64,000 bases of DNA, from contig ML210167.1 in assembly GCA_004369085.1 (NCBI GenBank), forward strand, positions 81,253-145,252. Direction: 5' to 3'. Made by a program: the position numbers and the translations under genes. This DNA comes from Coprinopsis marcescibilis (taxonomy: Eukaryota > Basidiomycota > Agaricomycetes > Agaricales > Psathyrellaceae). Below, piece after piece: positions 23,457-34,372 of this stretch (position 1 is its first letter; each line of letters opens with the position of its first letter). Under the pieces are notes generated by a model. It was not told where the DNA came from, ran no database searches, and was given only the letters and a program-made list of their open reading frames with translations.

Positions 23457-24507
23457 TTAAGCAACAACGCAGCCAGCACAGCATCCTGGGGCATCGTCGC
23501 CGTGCCTGTCCTGTGGGTATGAGCCGGAGTTGCCATTACCACCTGGGGCAATCGCGGGGCGACCGGTTTGTTGTTCCTATCGAGAGCTCAGACGCGCCAC
23601 ACAGCACAATGGTAGCAGTGCTTACCCTGTTGTACTTGCGGATTTCACGAACCAGGTTGCTGAACGCCTCGTCAACGTTGATACGTTGCTTGGCCGAGGT
23701 TTCAATGAATTTGCATCCAAAGTGCTTGGCGAGGTCGCGGCCCTCTAAAAGAAAGTAGGATTGAGGTCTTTTATTGTGTTGCAAAAGTCTAGGGGTAACA
23801 TACCATTCATCCCAACTTGGCGTTCATACTCAAGGTCACATTTGTTGGCGACAACAATAACAGGGAACGAGTCTTGATCCTTGACTCGTAGAATTTGTTG
23901 GTGGAATATGCTGATTTCCTCGAACGAGTTTCTGGACGTGATGGAATAGACAAGAAGGAAGCCTTCTCCAGTCCTCATGTATTGCTCCCGCATCGCCCTA
24001 AGCAGCAAAGCGCGTTAATCACGGTTCGGCTCAATATAGAAAACAGTAAAGAGATAGTTTTGGGATAGGCAGAGGCCAAACCACTGAAGTGGTCCACATG
24101 GAGGATGAAGTAGGTTGGACAGCCGGACTCACCCATACTCTTCCTGCCCGGCGGTATCCAAAACGTCCAGGAGGGCGACCTCATCGTCGATAACGCATTG
24201 CTTGCGATACGAGTCTGTGATTTGAGCGTGTCAGGGCACGTTTGTTGGGTGTGTAGTTCGGACGCACCTTCAATGGTCGGGTCATACTCATCCACGAAAT
24301 GCGACTGGATAAACTGAATGGTGAGGGCGGACTTTCCGACACCTACGCTGCCAGGTAAGACTGGTGTGACATTGGCGATGTTGAGCAGGAAACTGACCTC
24401 CTCCTCCGACCACAACGAGCTTGTACTCTCGCAAAAACTGAGCCTATGGGTGGTGTGAGGGAATTTCTTGATTCTGTGGGGTAATTCGCACGTACCCTGG
24501 CTGCCAT
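23457..24507 (-). CDS. RAS1: Ras GTPase
   Basis: Membrane-anchored small GTPase controlling growth and cAMP/MAPK signalling. Short exons join to [27 protein letters not shown] (G1). The effector region is [10 protein letters not shown], then [13 protein letters not shown]3 is [20 protein letters not shown]4 NKCDL and G5 ETSAK. The hypervariable tail is Gln/Gly/Asp-rich and ends GCCAGCVVA, giving a CVVA CaaX box with upstream cysteines for palmitoylation. The start codon at 24507 is followed by an intron after the fourth codon. The G12/G13-equivalent glycines and the catalytic Gln are wild-type. About 215 residues. Confidence 0.95.
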
Positions 24508-25359
24508 ATTTCAGAAACTGTTAACCAGCCAATATAATGAAAGAGAATATGAGAATTTGGCGGGAAGGAAGCGGGGGACGAGGGAGAGGACGACAGGAGA
24601 CGATGAGCAGGGGGACTTGGGAATCGAAGCTGGGACTGCCAACGAAAACAGCAAACAGCGATATAGTCAGATTTCCTGATCCAGCCAAGCACGCCCAAAC
24701 AAGCCCAGAACATATTTCTCTATTCCATCCACATCAATTGTAATCATATTCCTTTTCATAGCTAACGAACAGAGATCTCAATCATTTGACACTACAAGGA
24801 CGCCGCATTTCATTTCCAAAGCTGTAAACCTGCATATACCCTCGTATTCGGCGCGACTTGCAGTCTACTCGGTTTTCGTGCCAATCCAGGGCAGAGATAA
24901 CTCTCAGGGGCTTTTGCACAACTTGTACTGAACATGACAGCGGTGAATATGGTTTGCATCAACATCATGATGCAAGCAGGTGCAACCGAGTTGACGTTAG
25001 CGAGCTGAGACTCCAGCGTTCTTGAGCACCTGTCACCAAAGGCAACACAAGAAGACTGCACCCAACGTGGTTCGCCAGGAATACTGTCAAGGACTGCCAT
25101 CGAATGCAAAGAAGCTTTAGCCACAGCCAAAAATTTATTACTAGCTTCAACTGTGCACTTTGCCTGTAAACTGCAAGTTGTACAGTATTGACGAAAAGCC
25201 GTGCATAGGAGTGTGAGCGTTTTGCCGCGACTGTGATGATGATGATGAGCTACCCTCCGATCAATACACCATTATATTATTGCGCATTATTAGGATGAAG
25301 TACGGACACTCGTCTAGGAGAGCATTTTGGGCACATGAGCCAAATAGATAATACCCCGC
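24508..25359. other. Spacer between Ras and TRAP-alpha
   Basis: About 850 nt with the Ras promoter and the 3' flank of the TRAP-alpha gene. A (GAT)n run lies at about 25232-25248. Open frames on the minus strand near 24810-25150 have no recognisable motif, and I do not call them. Confidence 0.5.
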
Positions 25360-26511
25360 CTAGTTCTTCTTGCCCTTCCTCTTCTTGGACTCGGTCCCAC
25401 TGGCCTCTGCACCACTCAATTCGTCTCCACTTGTTCCGCTGGTGAACCCGGCGCGCTTGGCGGACTTGGACTTCTTCAAGTGGTGCTCGGGAATCCATTC
25501 CTCTTGGTAGACTCCAGCACCAACAGCAGTGGCTGATGCGGGAGAGTTCAGAGACTCTGTTGGGGCCTTCTTGCTCTTCTTCTTCTGTTGAGGGAAGTAT
25601 GGCTGGAAAACAAGGTAACCGGTACCACCGAGAATCCCCGCGACAATGAGGTAGGTGAGGAGGCTATGGAAAGGGTGCATAAGTGCGCTGCTCGACAACT
25701 ACTGTCCGGTACTTACAGTTTGATGTCGAACAAGGAAAAGTCGGGTTCAACGACAGTCACAATTGACTCGTAAGCGTCAACTTTGTATGTTTTGCCCTGA
25801 TAAAATTTATGAGCGTTGTTGCGATGGTCTGCCAGCAACGAGACTTACATCGACGGAATGTTCCAACCAAACGTTCAAACGGTGTTCACCGGGCTAACCT
25901 AAACGTTAGACATTCTGTTCTTCCCTAAGTCTCCAAAAGACAAACCTTGTACCTAAGAATTGTCAATTACCGCGCACGAACAGAGATGATACAACTTACT
26001 CGCTGTAGAAGATGTAGGGTACCTGCAACTTGAGGTCCTCCACCAACTGGAGGTCAAACTTTGCAGGAGTCAACTACAGGACAGTCCAATTAGTTCGTAT
26101 TCGCAGAGGATATATTAGCACGACGAGACATACGTTCTTGATCAACTTGTTCGTATCTGGGTGGTTAAGAGAGCCAGCGACGCTGAGCAAGGTGACATTT
26201 TGGCCAGACTTGTTCTCGACAGAGACGAATATGGTGTTCTTTTGTCCATTCACAATTTCTGCGGCAACTACCGTCGGTATTCAGCTCTAACTTTGGCGGT
26301 AACAGACGTACGGTTGAATGCATTGTCCTCCGGGAACGCTGCCGTAGCCAGAACCTCGGGATCATTGCTGGTCGTTGCTGCACCATTAAGTATTAGCACT
26401 CTGCTCCATATGACGTCGGAACGAATACACACAAGACTCCTCTGCCGAGACAACGCCCAAGAACAACGAAGAAACAGAGAGAACCGCTGCGATTGCCTTT
26501 GCGAAACGCAT
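25360..26511 (-). CDS. IRC22: Translocon-associated protein alpha (SSR1/Irc22-like)
   Basis: Single-pass ER membrane protein of the Sec61-associated TRAP complex, which helps signal-sequence insertion. The start at 26511 gives the signal peptide MRFAKAIAAVLSVSSLFLG followed by VVSAEES. The lumenal domain follows over several exons: FPEDNAFNRTSV, VVNGQKNTIFVSVENKSGQ, SLNHPDTNKLIKN, DLKLQVPYIFYSE and EHRLNVWLEHSVDGKTYKV. The membrane segment is LLTYLIVAGILGGTGYLVF, then a cytosolic tail that is Lys-rich (QQKKKSKK ... KKRKGKKN). Asn-glycosylation sequons are visible in the lumenal part. About 260 residues. Confidence 0.87.
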
Positions 26512-26868
26512 TTAAACCGATGACCAGGGGGAGAACGTAAAGGTAAGAAAGAAAACCAAAACTGAGAACACAGACGCAACTGCCACGTCCTCAAACCTCT
26601 CATGCCCACACTCGGTATCGCGAGTCACATGATCGCTCGTGGCATCTGATGCGCCCTTTATTGCGCCTTTCCCGCCCTGGGCCTTGGAGATGGTGGATTA
26701 ATACAGTAAATACATTCAAGAACACGAAAGTCATGTAAGCGCTTCCTAGGCACATCCGCAACGGGACATGTGAGGAATCCTTGCAACTCATCCGAAATAA
26801 ACATCATATGGGCAGAGATGACCTGCGTTATTCCCTGTCTACAGAAAGCGTAGATCCTAGAGTAGCCG
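26512..26868. other. Spacer between TRAP-alpha and Swd2
   Basis: About 360 nt holding the TRAP-alpha promoter and the Swd2 3' end. No gene seen. Confidence 0.5.
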
Positions 26869-28240
26869 CTATGAAGCATTCTTCTTTTTAAGAAGAATGT
26901 TTTTTGCGGTCTCTTCCGGGTCACCAGATGTGTCAGGAAGCCAGAACGCCTGAGGATCGCGTTCAGCTGGTGAGTTGACAAGGAAGCAGAGAGCTCACCA
27001 ATTCTGGCCCTGCTGTTGCAAGCATGCCTAATCTAGGATTGAACCGCACACATCGGGTAGGCGCTGTGGGTTGACCTTCGAGGTTGGATATTGGATGAAT
27101 TCGTTTAAGAAGAGGCTTAGCTCCGCCTGGTGGGGGTGGGTCGCTTTCCAATGGTTGAATCGACCAAACAAAGACTTTTCCATCAAGACTTCCACCAATA
27201 ACGTATTTGCTATCCGGCGTCCAGGATACCTCTTCGCCACTGATCCCTCTCGCGGGCTCAATGTCGGGAGGAGCGTTCAGGGACCTTCGTTCAAGTCCTA
27301 TGTGGCCTTCCAATCTCGCCAAAACGAGCCCTTCAAAGGAGTCTATAATGTAGTGTGCATTTCCAGAGCAGCCAACAAGGATATATTTGCCATTTGAGGA
27401 AAATGACAGGGAAGTCATGAAGATCGGGCGTGGTGGGAAGCTTGTTTGGGCCAGATACATGTCCTCCAACTCAATGGTCAAGAACGGCGCTTTGTCGAAG
27501 TGGGCTTGGTCGTAGAGCATGATTCGAGAATAGTGATTCACGCCGACGGCGAAGACCATTCCGCTGGAGTCGTAGGCAATGACAGGTGGTTCTGGCAACG
27601 AGAGAAGCCCGCGACAGGTCGGCGAACGAAGATCCCAGAGGCGGACCGTCTTGTCAAGGGAGCCAGACATGAACCCGTCATCCACCGGCGAAACTTCCAA
27701 GGAAATAACGCGTGCCTTGTGGCCCCTGAAGTATTGAAGATATTTGTTGTCATGAAGTGAGTGGTAGCGGATCGTATCGTCTTCTTTCGTTGAAGCATAG
27801 ACGATGGCACTGCTTTTGTGGGTAAACCTGGGAAGATCCACACCGTACTTTTTAGAATATAGTGTTCTCAAAGGTCTAAACCGCGTCGTTAGTTTCCAAA
27901 GTAAGTACCAGTGTTTAGATGAACTTGCTTTCCCGTTTTGCAATTGTACGTCCTGAAAGTCTCATCCTCTGCTGCAGTTATGAGAAATTCGCCCTTGTCA
28001 TCGAAGCAGATCCCAGTTATTTGTTTCGGTCCTTGATGGGATGGGCGTTGAGGCCCTGTTGGTGCTGGAGCAGGCCCAACTTCAACTGCCTTTTGGAAGA
28101 TTTTGGCGGGCTTGAAGCGCCTCTGGAGAGCCTGATCAGCTTGGTACGAATGTGCACCTCGTTCTTCAACTTACAACTACATCATCTCCTAGTGTTATTG
28201 AAGATGAACCGCTGGAACTCGAACCTGGTTGAGGTGGCAT
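26869..28240 (-). CDS. SWD2: Swd2/WDR82, WD40 subunit of Set1/COMPASS and the cleavage-polyadenylation factor
   Basis: Nuclear WD40 propeller needed for H3K4 methylation by Set1 and for RNA 3'-end processing. The start at 28240 (MPPQPGSSSSGSSSITLGDDVV) splices to ALQRRFKPAKIFQKAVEV. Repeats include ITGICFDDKGEFLITAAEDE, YLQYFRGHKARVISLEVSP with DKTVRLWDLRSPTCRG, SFSSNGKYILVGCSG, and SWTPDSKYVIGGSLDGKVFVW. The last exon gives the family ending AFWLPDTSGDPEETA, then stop at 26869-26871. About 385 residues and four introns. It is divergent from Rpb5, with 157 nt between the two ATGs. Confidence 0.92.
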
Positions 28241-28397
28241 GGTTGCTGGATTTACTAGTATGGACTCAGGCCTCAGGACTGCTTGGCACTGGCTCAATTT
28301 GGCCCAAACACCTTTGTTCGCGCGTCGGAGTTTTAAAGTGTCATTTACCTTCTTCCATCACCTCTTCCTCAACTTACAATCCTTTTTCAACTGCGTT
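28241..28397. promoter_or_regulatory. Short bidirectional promoter between Swd2 and Rpb5
   Basis: Only 157 nt separate the start codons of these head-to-head genes, so both 5' UTRs and core promoters must share this stretch. No TATA box is evident. Both products act in RNA polymerase II transcription. Confidence 0.65.
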
Positions 28398-29285
28398 ATG
28401 GCCGACAGCGACGCGGCAGCGAAACTATGGAAGGTTCGCCGGACAGTTTGCGAAATGGTCAAAGACAGGGTGAGCAGACAGCGTTATTATCTGAGGGGTT
28501 TCTTACCGCTTGTTACTTTATTAGGGCTACCTCGTTTCGGACGATGAAATTAACATGAGCCTTGAGCAGTTCCGAGCGAACTACGAGACCGGCCTCGGAA
28601 CAATAGAGTGCGTTAAAACAGATCTGGAATGGGGTAGGAGATACTGAATAACTGGGTGACTAGCCGAAGTCAAATATGCTTTCCTTGCACACTTGCCACC
28701 GATCCTAGCCAACAAATATACATCATGTTCGTGGAAGAGCGGAGTGTCGTCATCAAAACAGCAAGAAAGTATGTGCATATTCGCCATAGATTCCGACTTG
28801 ACTGACGAGTCCGACAGGTTCACTGACATCTTGTCCGACCGAGGAATGACGCGCGGAATTCTCATATACCCAGGTGTCCTGACTCCTTCGGCGAAGAAGG
28901 TATGAAACAGGCGCTTGGTCCTGTTTACTGAGTTCTCACTTTTGGATAGCATATCTATGACCCTAAATTTGCCCACGTCGAGGCATTTGCGGAAGCAGAG
29001 CTTTTGGTGAATGTGACTCACCATACTCTAGTACCTCGACATCAAGTCCTTTCTCCGGAGGAGAAGAAAACTTTACTTGATAGATAGTGAGTAATTACCA
29101 GGTCCCTCCAGCCTTGCCTTGACTTTTTAACCTTTTCTAGTCGACTGAAGGAGACACAACTCCCTCGTATTCAGCCCACGGATGCCGTCGCTCGCTATTT
29201 TGGTCTTCGGAGAGGACAAGTTGTCAAAATCATTCGGCCAAGTGAAACCAGCGGTCGTTATGCCAGCTACCGAATATGCTTCTGA
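28398..29285 (+). CDS. RPB5: RNA polymerase subunit RPABC1 (Rpb5)
   Basis: Subunit shared by RNA polymerases I, II and III, forming part of the lower jaw. The start [20 protein letters not shown] at 28398 is the usual Rpb5 opening. After an intron come [21 protein letters not shown], then [19 protein letters not shown], then [19 protein letters not shown]. The C-terminal assembly domain is [58 protein letters not shown] and [19 protein letters not shown]. The terminal CF after YRI is a small extension. About 220 residues, five or so introns, all conserved blocks present. Confidence 0.94.
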
Positions 29286-32195
29286 TCTCTTCGTTGGACT
29301 CCCTGCTTTTGGCCATGTTCTTCCGCATTGGCTACCATATCGTTATGTTGGGTTGTCGCCGAACTTTCTGCGCCTCGGGATTTCGCCTTCACCACTCACG
29401 GGCTCTTTGTGAACCTTGTTGTGATAGTGGCCGAGGATACCACGGAAGTGAAGCAGCCCAAACTCAGTTTTCTTCGTTCTGGGTCAATTCGTGTGGACTG
29501 CGCCTGTATCATCAAGGATATCCTTTTAATAAAATTCATGATCGGCACGACTTCCACCCCACTTCTTTTCTAAGGAGCCAGGACTAGTTGCCAACATGTC
29601 GTAGTTGATGTCTTTACAAGTGAGTACGCTCGTGTTGATTGACCTTCCGGGCTGACATTGACCCACTAGATCGTGCAATGACCACACTCCTTTGCAAGAC
29701 TCCATGTTTGGCCTTGCTCAATCACAATCACAATCACAATCAAGCTTTAGGGTTCACCCCTAAACACCGTCTTTCTAGTCTTTTTGAAATCTCTTACATT
29801 GGATCTTCCATCTCACTTGTGAATTCCCGATGCAAGCCCCAAATCTAGCGACATGGATTTTGTTTTCGTTGTGACCTTTCTTCTCCCCGCAGAACGCCTG
29901 GAGAAAGTGGAATAACCTATTTGTCTGATAGCAATTCTGAGAGGTACTGATCCTAGAGAGTAGCCGAACGTGCCTAGGCTCGCAATCGGTTTCTTTCGCA
30001 CCGGTTCCTGTTCTCCCCAACATGCTATGCCCAGACGACAACCGTTCCAGGTACGTAAAGCTACGATCCCAGTCTGTACTTTCCTATTCCTTATCGAACG
30101 CTTCTCAGGGTAATCCGCGGACAAGTTCCATCCATGGCAGACGAAATACTGTTGCGCTTGCAAACTTGAAGCCGGACCTTCAAACAATTAACTCAAATTC
30201 TCCGCTATGTCTTTGGGCCTTTCAGTTGCTTCACTAGTAAGTACGGGCCAGCCAAGGAACTAAGCCTGGTGTCAGCCATGTCCAGGTCCCATTGTTACCT
30301 GCCGGTTGTAACCCGCCTCGATAACCACTCCGTGGTGATTATTGTCATACCGTAATGGTAATGCTGTTAAATTGGGAACTGTTAATTTTCAATTTGTGCA
30401 AGTCGCTAATAGTATAACCGACACATGTTCAAAAGCGTTTCGGTGGCCATGCTCAACGCACCGTCCCCTTGCACCCCATTGACCGACGTCAAAACATCTC
30501 CAACGATCCGTACGTCGATGGTTCTGCTGCCAAAGAAACTTCTGACTGACCCCTGATTGCCATGCAGCGGTGGCGGCGGGTTCCTGAAGCTGTTTGTGCG
30601 AGGAGACAAATAGGCTTATCAAGACACGCACGGTTTTTGCGTTCTTTTGCCTTCACTGTGGCGTCGTGGTGCGCGTCGCTTTTATCACCACGTCTTGCGG
30701 TGTCTCCTGGAATTCCCTTCTTTCAATTCTAATCGACAGGAAACCATCCGGAAATTGAATAAGATGCCGGGTTTCTTCACTCTATTTTCGACTATTCAAT
30801 TGGGCTTTCAGATTTTTAGCACCTCTGTTTGACGAAACCGAGGTCGGTGCTAGTCTAATCTCACCGCAACCCTTTTTGACAAGAAGCTGTATGGATAGCG
30901 ACTTGCCTTTCGTCGCTCGGACAGAACCGTTACTGAAACCCCCGCGGATTAAAGCACACTCCTTTTGAAGTTGGAGCAAGAATTAGGAAGCGTCAAATGA
31001 AACACCCTCGCAACACAAAGGCATCTGGAGAATCTGGCCGCAAAACCTTCAGGACGCGTTCATCTGTTCATCTCCCCTTCGGACTTTGTCCAGAAATACT
31101 TTCGGCAACAATGACTGGAATTCATATTGTCAGCTGGATTATGTATCTTGAAAAAGGGAACCGATTAAGTATGTGTCCTTACCTCAGAATCCTGACAGAT
31201 TGACATCAGTTTCTCATAGAAGACACACACTTATTAAGTACTATGTACTAGTTCCAATGGAAATAGCACCGTTCCCGGATGGAGGAGCACGCTTTAGCAC
31301 GCTGCCCGCGCCATGCAATCGCATCAACCAGCCGTTAACTACGTGCTTTGCTTCATTGGGCAGCGGGCTACACTTGCAAAAAGTAAATTCCCGTCTACGG
31401 GTTGCACCAGCGGGATGTGCTCGAGTTGGTATGTTCAGGAAGTCCGTCCTGTCCCGCTATTAACCGAGGTGTTTTCACCTGCAGGGGCCCTAGATAGCCC
31501 CATTAACCTTGTAGGCAGCAAGAGTATGTATCTCATTTGCATGCGAAGTACGGATCTCATGATAGCATGGAGCCATATTATTGGTACACTGTTACGACGC
31601 ACGATTACGGCAAACATCTTACGTCGGTATTTGCTTGATTTAAACCTTCCTCAACGGCCGGCGCGTCCTGTTCGCTAGGCCAGCAGCCATATTCTCCCCG
31701 CGTATTCGTTGGAAGAGTAACCGCACACTCGTTACAAGTAAGCAGAAATTGTTTACGTGTCGTGGATTCGCATTTGACTCAGGCGCCTAGACCAGACCGC
31801 GTTTCTTCGTCTCCATTTGCCTATAGATATGAGATATTCAGATTACGCCATCGAACTGCCTGCAACCATCGGAATAGCCTCGTTAAGCTCCCCAGCCGTC
31901 CCAGGGAAATAATGCGACCCTACGCACTGTACGAGTCAATCTCTAGATTTCGTGTGCTCTAGATGAGATCGGGCAAAGGGAGGGGATCTCACTCCCATCT
32001 GAATGGCAAGTCCAAGGAGTCTCATACAGTGATGAAAGATTTTGGTTCTATTGAGTTTGTACCTGTTCTGGGTGCGTACGGCACCTCAAGGGAAGGTATA
32101 AAGGCTGACAGATTTTGCAGGAATCCATCACCCAATCCCTCCACTTGTGTCTTCGGTCTCAATACCCCGAGTCATCATTGCACAGTTTAACAGTC
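29286..32195. other. 2.9-kb gene-poor region upstream of the terpene synthase
   Basis: The longest stretch in the window without a supportable gene. Both strands have only short open frames with no conserved blocks. It contains a (CAATCA)4 microsatellite at 29719-29742. A minus-strand frame at 30406-30609 has a segment (SFFGSRTIDVRIVGD...VNGVQGD) loosely resembling the N-terminus of fungal NACHT/P-loop proteins, too weak to call. The last few hundred bases should include the terpene synthase promoter. Confidence 0.5.
29719..29742. repeat. (CAATCA)4 microsatellite
   Basis: Four perfect hexamer units in noncoding DNA. Confidence 0.85.
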
Positions 32196-33450
32196 ATGAG
32201 GTCAACCGTCAGCCAATTCACACTCCCCGACCTTTTGTCTGCCTGCCCCCTACAGGACGCGACCAACCCTTGGTACAAAGAGGCAGCAGCGGAATCTCGC
32301 GCCTGGATCAACAGCTACGACATTTTTACCGACAGGAAACGGGCCTTCTTCATCCAGGGTTCCAATGAACTTCTGTGCTCACATGTTTATCACTATGCCG
32401 GATACGAGCAATTCAGAACTTGCTGCGACTTTGTGAGTGTCAGGGACTCGCAGTTGATTCCCGTTGCTTATCAACCATTACAGGTTAATCTTCTCTTCGT
32501 CATTGACGAAATTAGTGACGACCAGAACGGACGCGATGCATATGCGACCGGTCGCATCTTTGTGGAAGTTATGAATGATCCTCGGTGGGACGATGGCTCA
32601 ATTCTTGCGAAAATTACTCGGGAGTCAGTAATCCTCGATCCTATCCCCACTCCCGTGTACTGACTGTCTTCTAATCAGATTCCGAGAGCGATTTATCCGT
32701 CTGGCTGGGCCCAACACTGTTCGGCGATTCACAGCTCTTTGCACGAGCTATACCGACTGCGTCGCCAAAGAAGCAGAACTTCGCGAGCACGATGAAGTCC
32801 TCGGTTTGGAGGAATTCATGGAACTTCGCCGCCAGAACAGTGCGGTGCTATTGTGCTACTCTCTTGTCGAATACATCCTGGGTATCGACTTGCCTGACTC
32901 CGTCTTCGACGATCCCGCTTTTTCGAAGGCATATTGGGCGGCTGCCGATCTTGTTTGCTGGTCCAATGTCAGTGGCGTTCATTAATCTTCTGTTCTTCCG
33001 TTCTGAATTTCTATCCTTTATAGGACGTCTATTCTTATGACATGGAGCAGGCAAAAGGTTGTGCCGGGAACAACGTTGTGACAGTATTGATGGAGGAAAA
33101 CTCTATGAGCTTACAGGAAGCTTCAGACCGAGTCGGAGACCAGTTCAAATCGCTTATGCGTGAATACCTCGAATCAAAATCACAGTTGTCGCCGGACCTC
33201 CCTCCAGAAGCCTTTCGCTACATCGAAGCCTTGGGATCTTGGGTAATTGGCAACCTTGCGTATGTTCACTTTCCTCCTCAAATTCAGAATGTAGACGTGC
33301 TCACCAGTCATTTACAGATGGAGCTTCGAAACGCAACGATACTTCGGTGCAAATCATGAACGGGTGAAGGAGACTGGCGTCGTCCACCTTCGACTCCCTT
33401 CCAGATTCTTGGAAGACAGCTGCAGCGATTCAGAGTCTGACAGCGAATGA
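32196..33450 (+). CDS. Sesquiterpene synthase (class I terpene cyclase)
   Basis: Ionises farnesyl diphosphate and cyclises it to a sesquiterpene; cytosolic. It starts [20 protein letters not shown], has five or so exons and about 346 residues, the normal size. The Asp-rich metal motif is [11 protein letters not shown] (DEISD). The Arg sensor region is ELRRQNSAV. The second metal triad is [15 protein letters not shown] (N-D-x-x-S-x-x-x-E), whose first Asn and Asp straddle an intron at about 32969/33024. The C-terminus has the conserved [10 protein letters not shown] with the RY pair. All active-site motifs are intact. The motif set and the QNSAVL segment resemble basidiomycete protoilludene-type synthases (clade III), but the product cannot be read from sequence. 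It converges on the mevalonate-kinase gene 0.9 kb away. Confidence 0.93.
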
Positions 33451-34372
33451 TCTGACCTTCTTGCCTTCTTCTTGACGGATTAATTAGTTCATACCTCACG
33501 AGCACTACTACCTTACCCATCCCATTTAAATTATCTCCCATTCACGAGCTTGAGCCGGCTGACCATAATATTGGCGACGGTGATTATGATCTCAAACTTC
33601 AAATATGTATTTCTAGCATACCCTAGAATAATGCAAGCATAGGAAACCTCTCTTCCGTGCGATAGCCCTCTGAGTACAAGGTATAGATCCTGTCAAGAGT
33701 CTGAATTGTAGCCTTCGGTAGAAGATAAGCTTGCAGATCCTGTACTCAATTTGGGTCTGTGAACGGTGGCACTGGTGAGATCGATCGTCTTGAAGAACGA
33801 TCGCTGATGTATGACGCACCTCTGCAGAATCTTCTGTTGACGACAATGGGTATTCCAAGACGCGTTATGTATCGTCAAAAGGTAAAGAGCAAATGCTCTG
33901 CGGAGCCTAGTCCAACCAAACGAGTTCCTCTAAACTTTCGGGATTCTTTCCTTTTTTTTTACCGCACATTGTACCCCGGTTTTTTTGAAAGTAGGGCAAA
34001 TCGCCTTCGGGCACACGTGTTGCATCCATCAAACTCTAGGGTATTCGGAACGGTATCCACAGGAAATACAGGAAACTTCTACTACTTATCGACAGGGCCC
34101 ACCGACTGCCAAATCCCATTGCGTCGAATCAAAGGAAGAGAAATGTTGATTTTCGAAGTACACCGATTTTCCAGACGAGACGTCGACGTCGTACCCTCGG
34201 TGATATATCACTCGAATCTGATTCGCATATCTGGAGAAGTATTGGTTTATTTAAATAGAGAGTAACACATTCGGATAGCGACTAAACAATAATTAGTATT
34301 AGAAGGTCAGGCACACATTGCCGGCGAGAAACATGTCTAGCATCACGAGAAGCAGAGGTAAGCCGCTGTCAT
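33451..34372. other. Convergent spacer between terpene synthase and mevalonate kinase
   Basis: About 920 nt. A single open frame of 168 codons runs at 33759-34265 on the plus strand, but it has no recognisable motif, includes poly-T-encoded Phe runs and overlaps what should be 3' flanks. I do not call it. Confidence 0.5.

Noticed and set aside
24810..25150. Overlapping minus-strand frames between Ras and TRAP-alpha
   Set aside because: Random-looking sequence with scattered Cys/Met and no domain pattern; sits in 3' flanking DNA.
29719..29742. Regular short repeats considered as a possible CRISPR or centromere-type array
   Set aside because: Only four contiguous hexamers without spacers; a plain microsatellite.
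33759..34265. 168-codon open frame between the terpene synthase and mevalonate kinase
   Set aside because: No recognisable motif, no splicing pattern, and it lies between two converging 3' ends.
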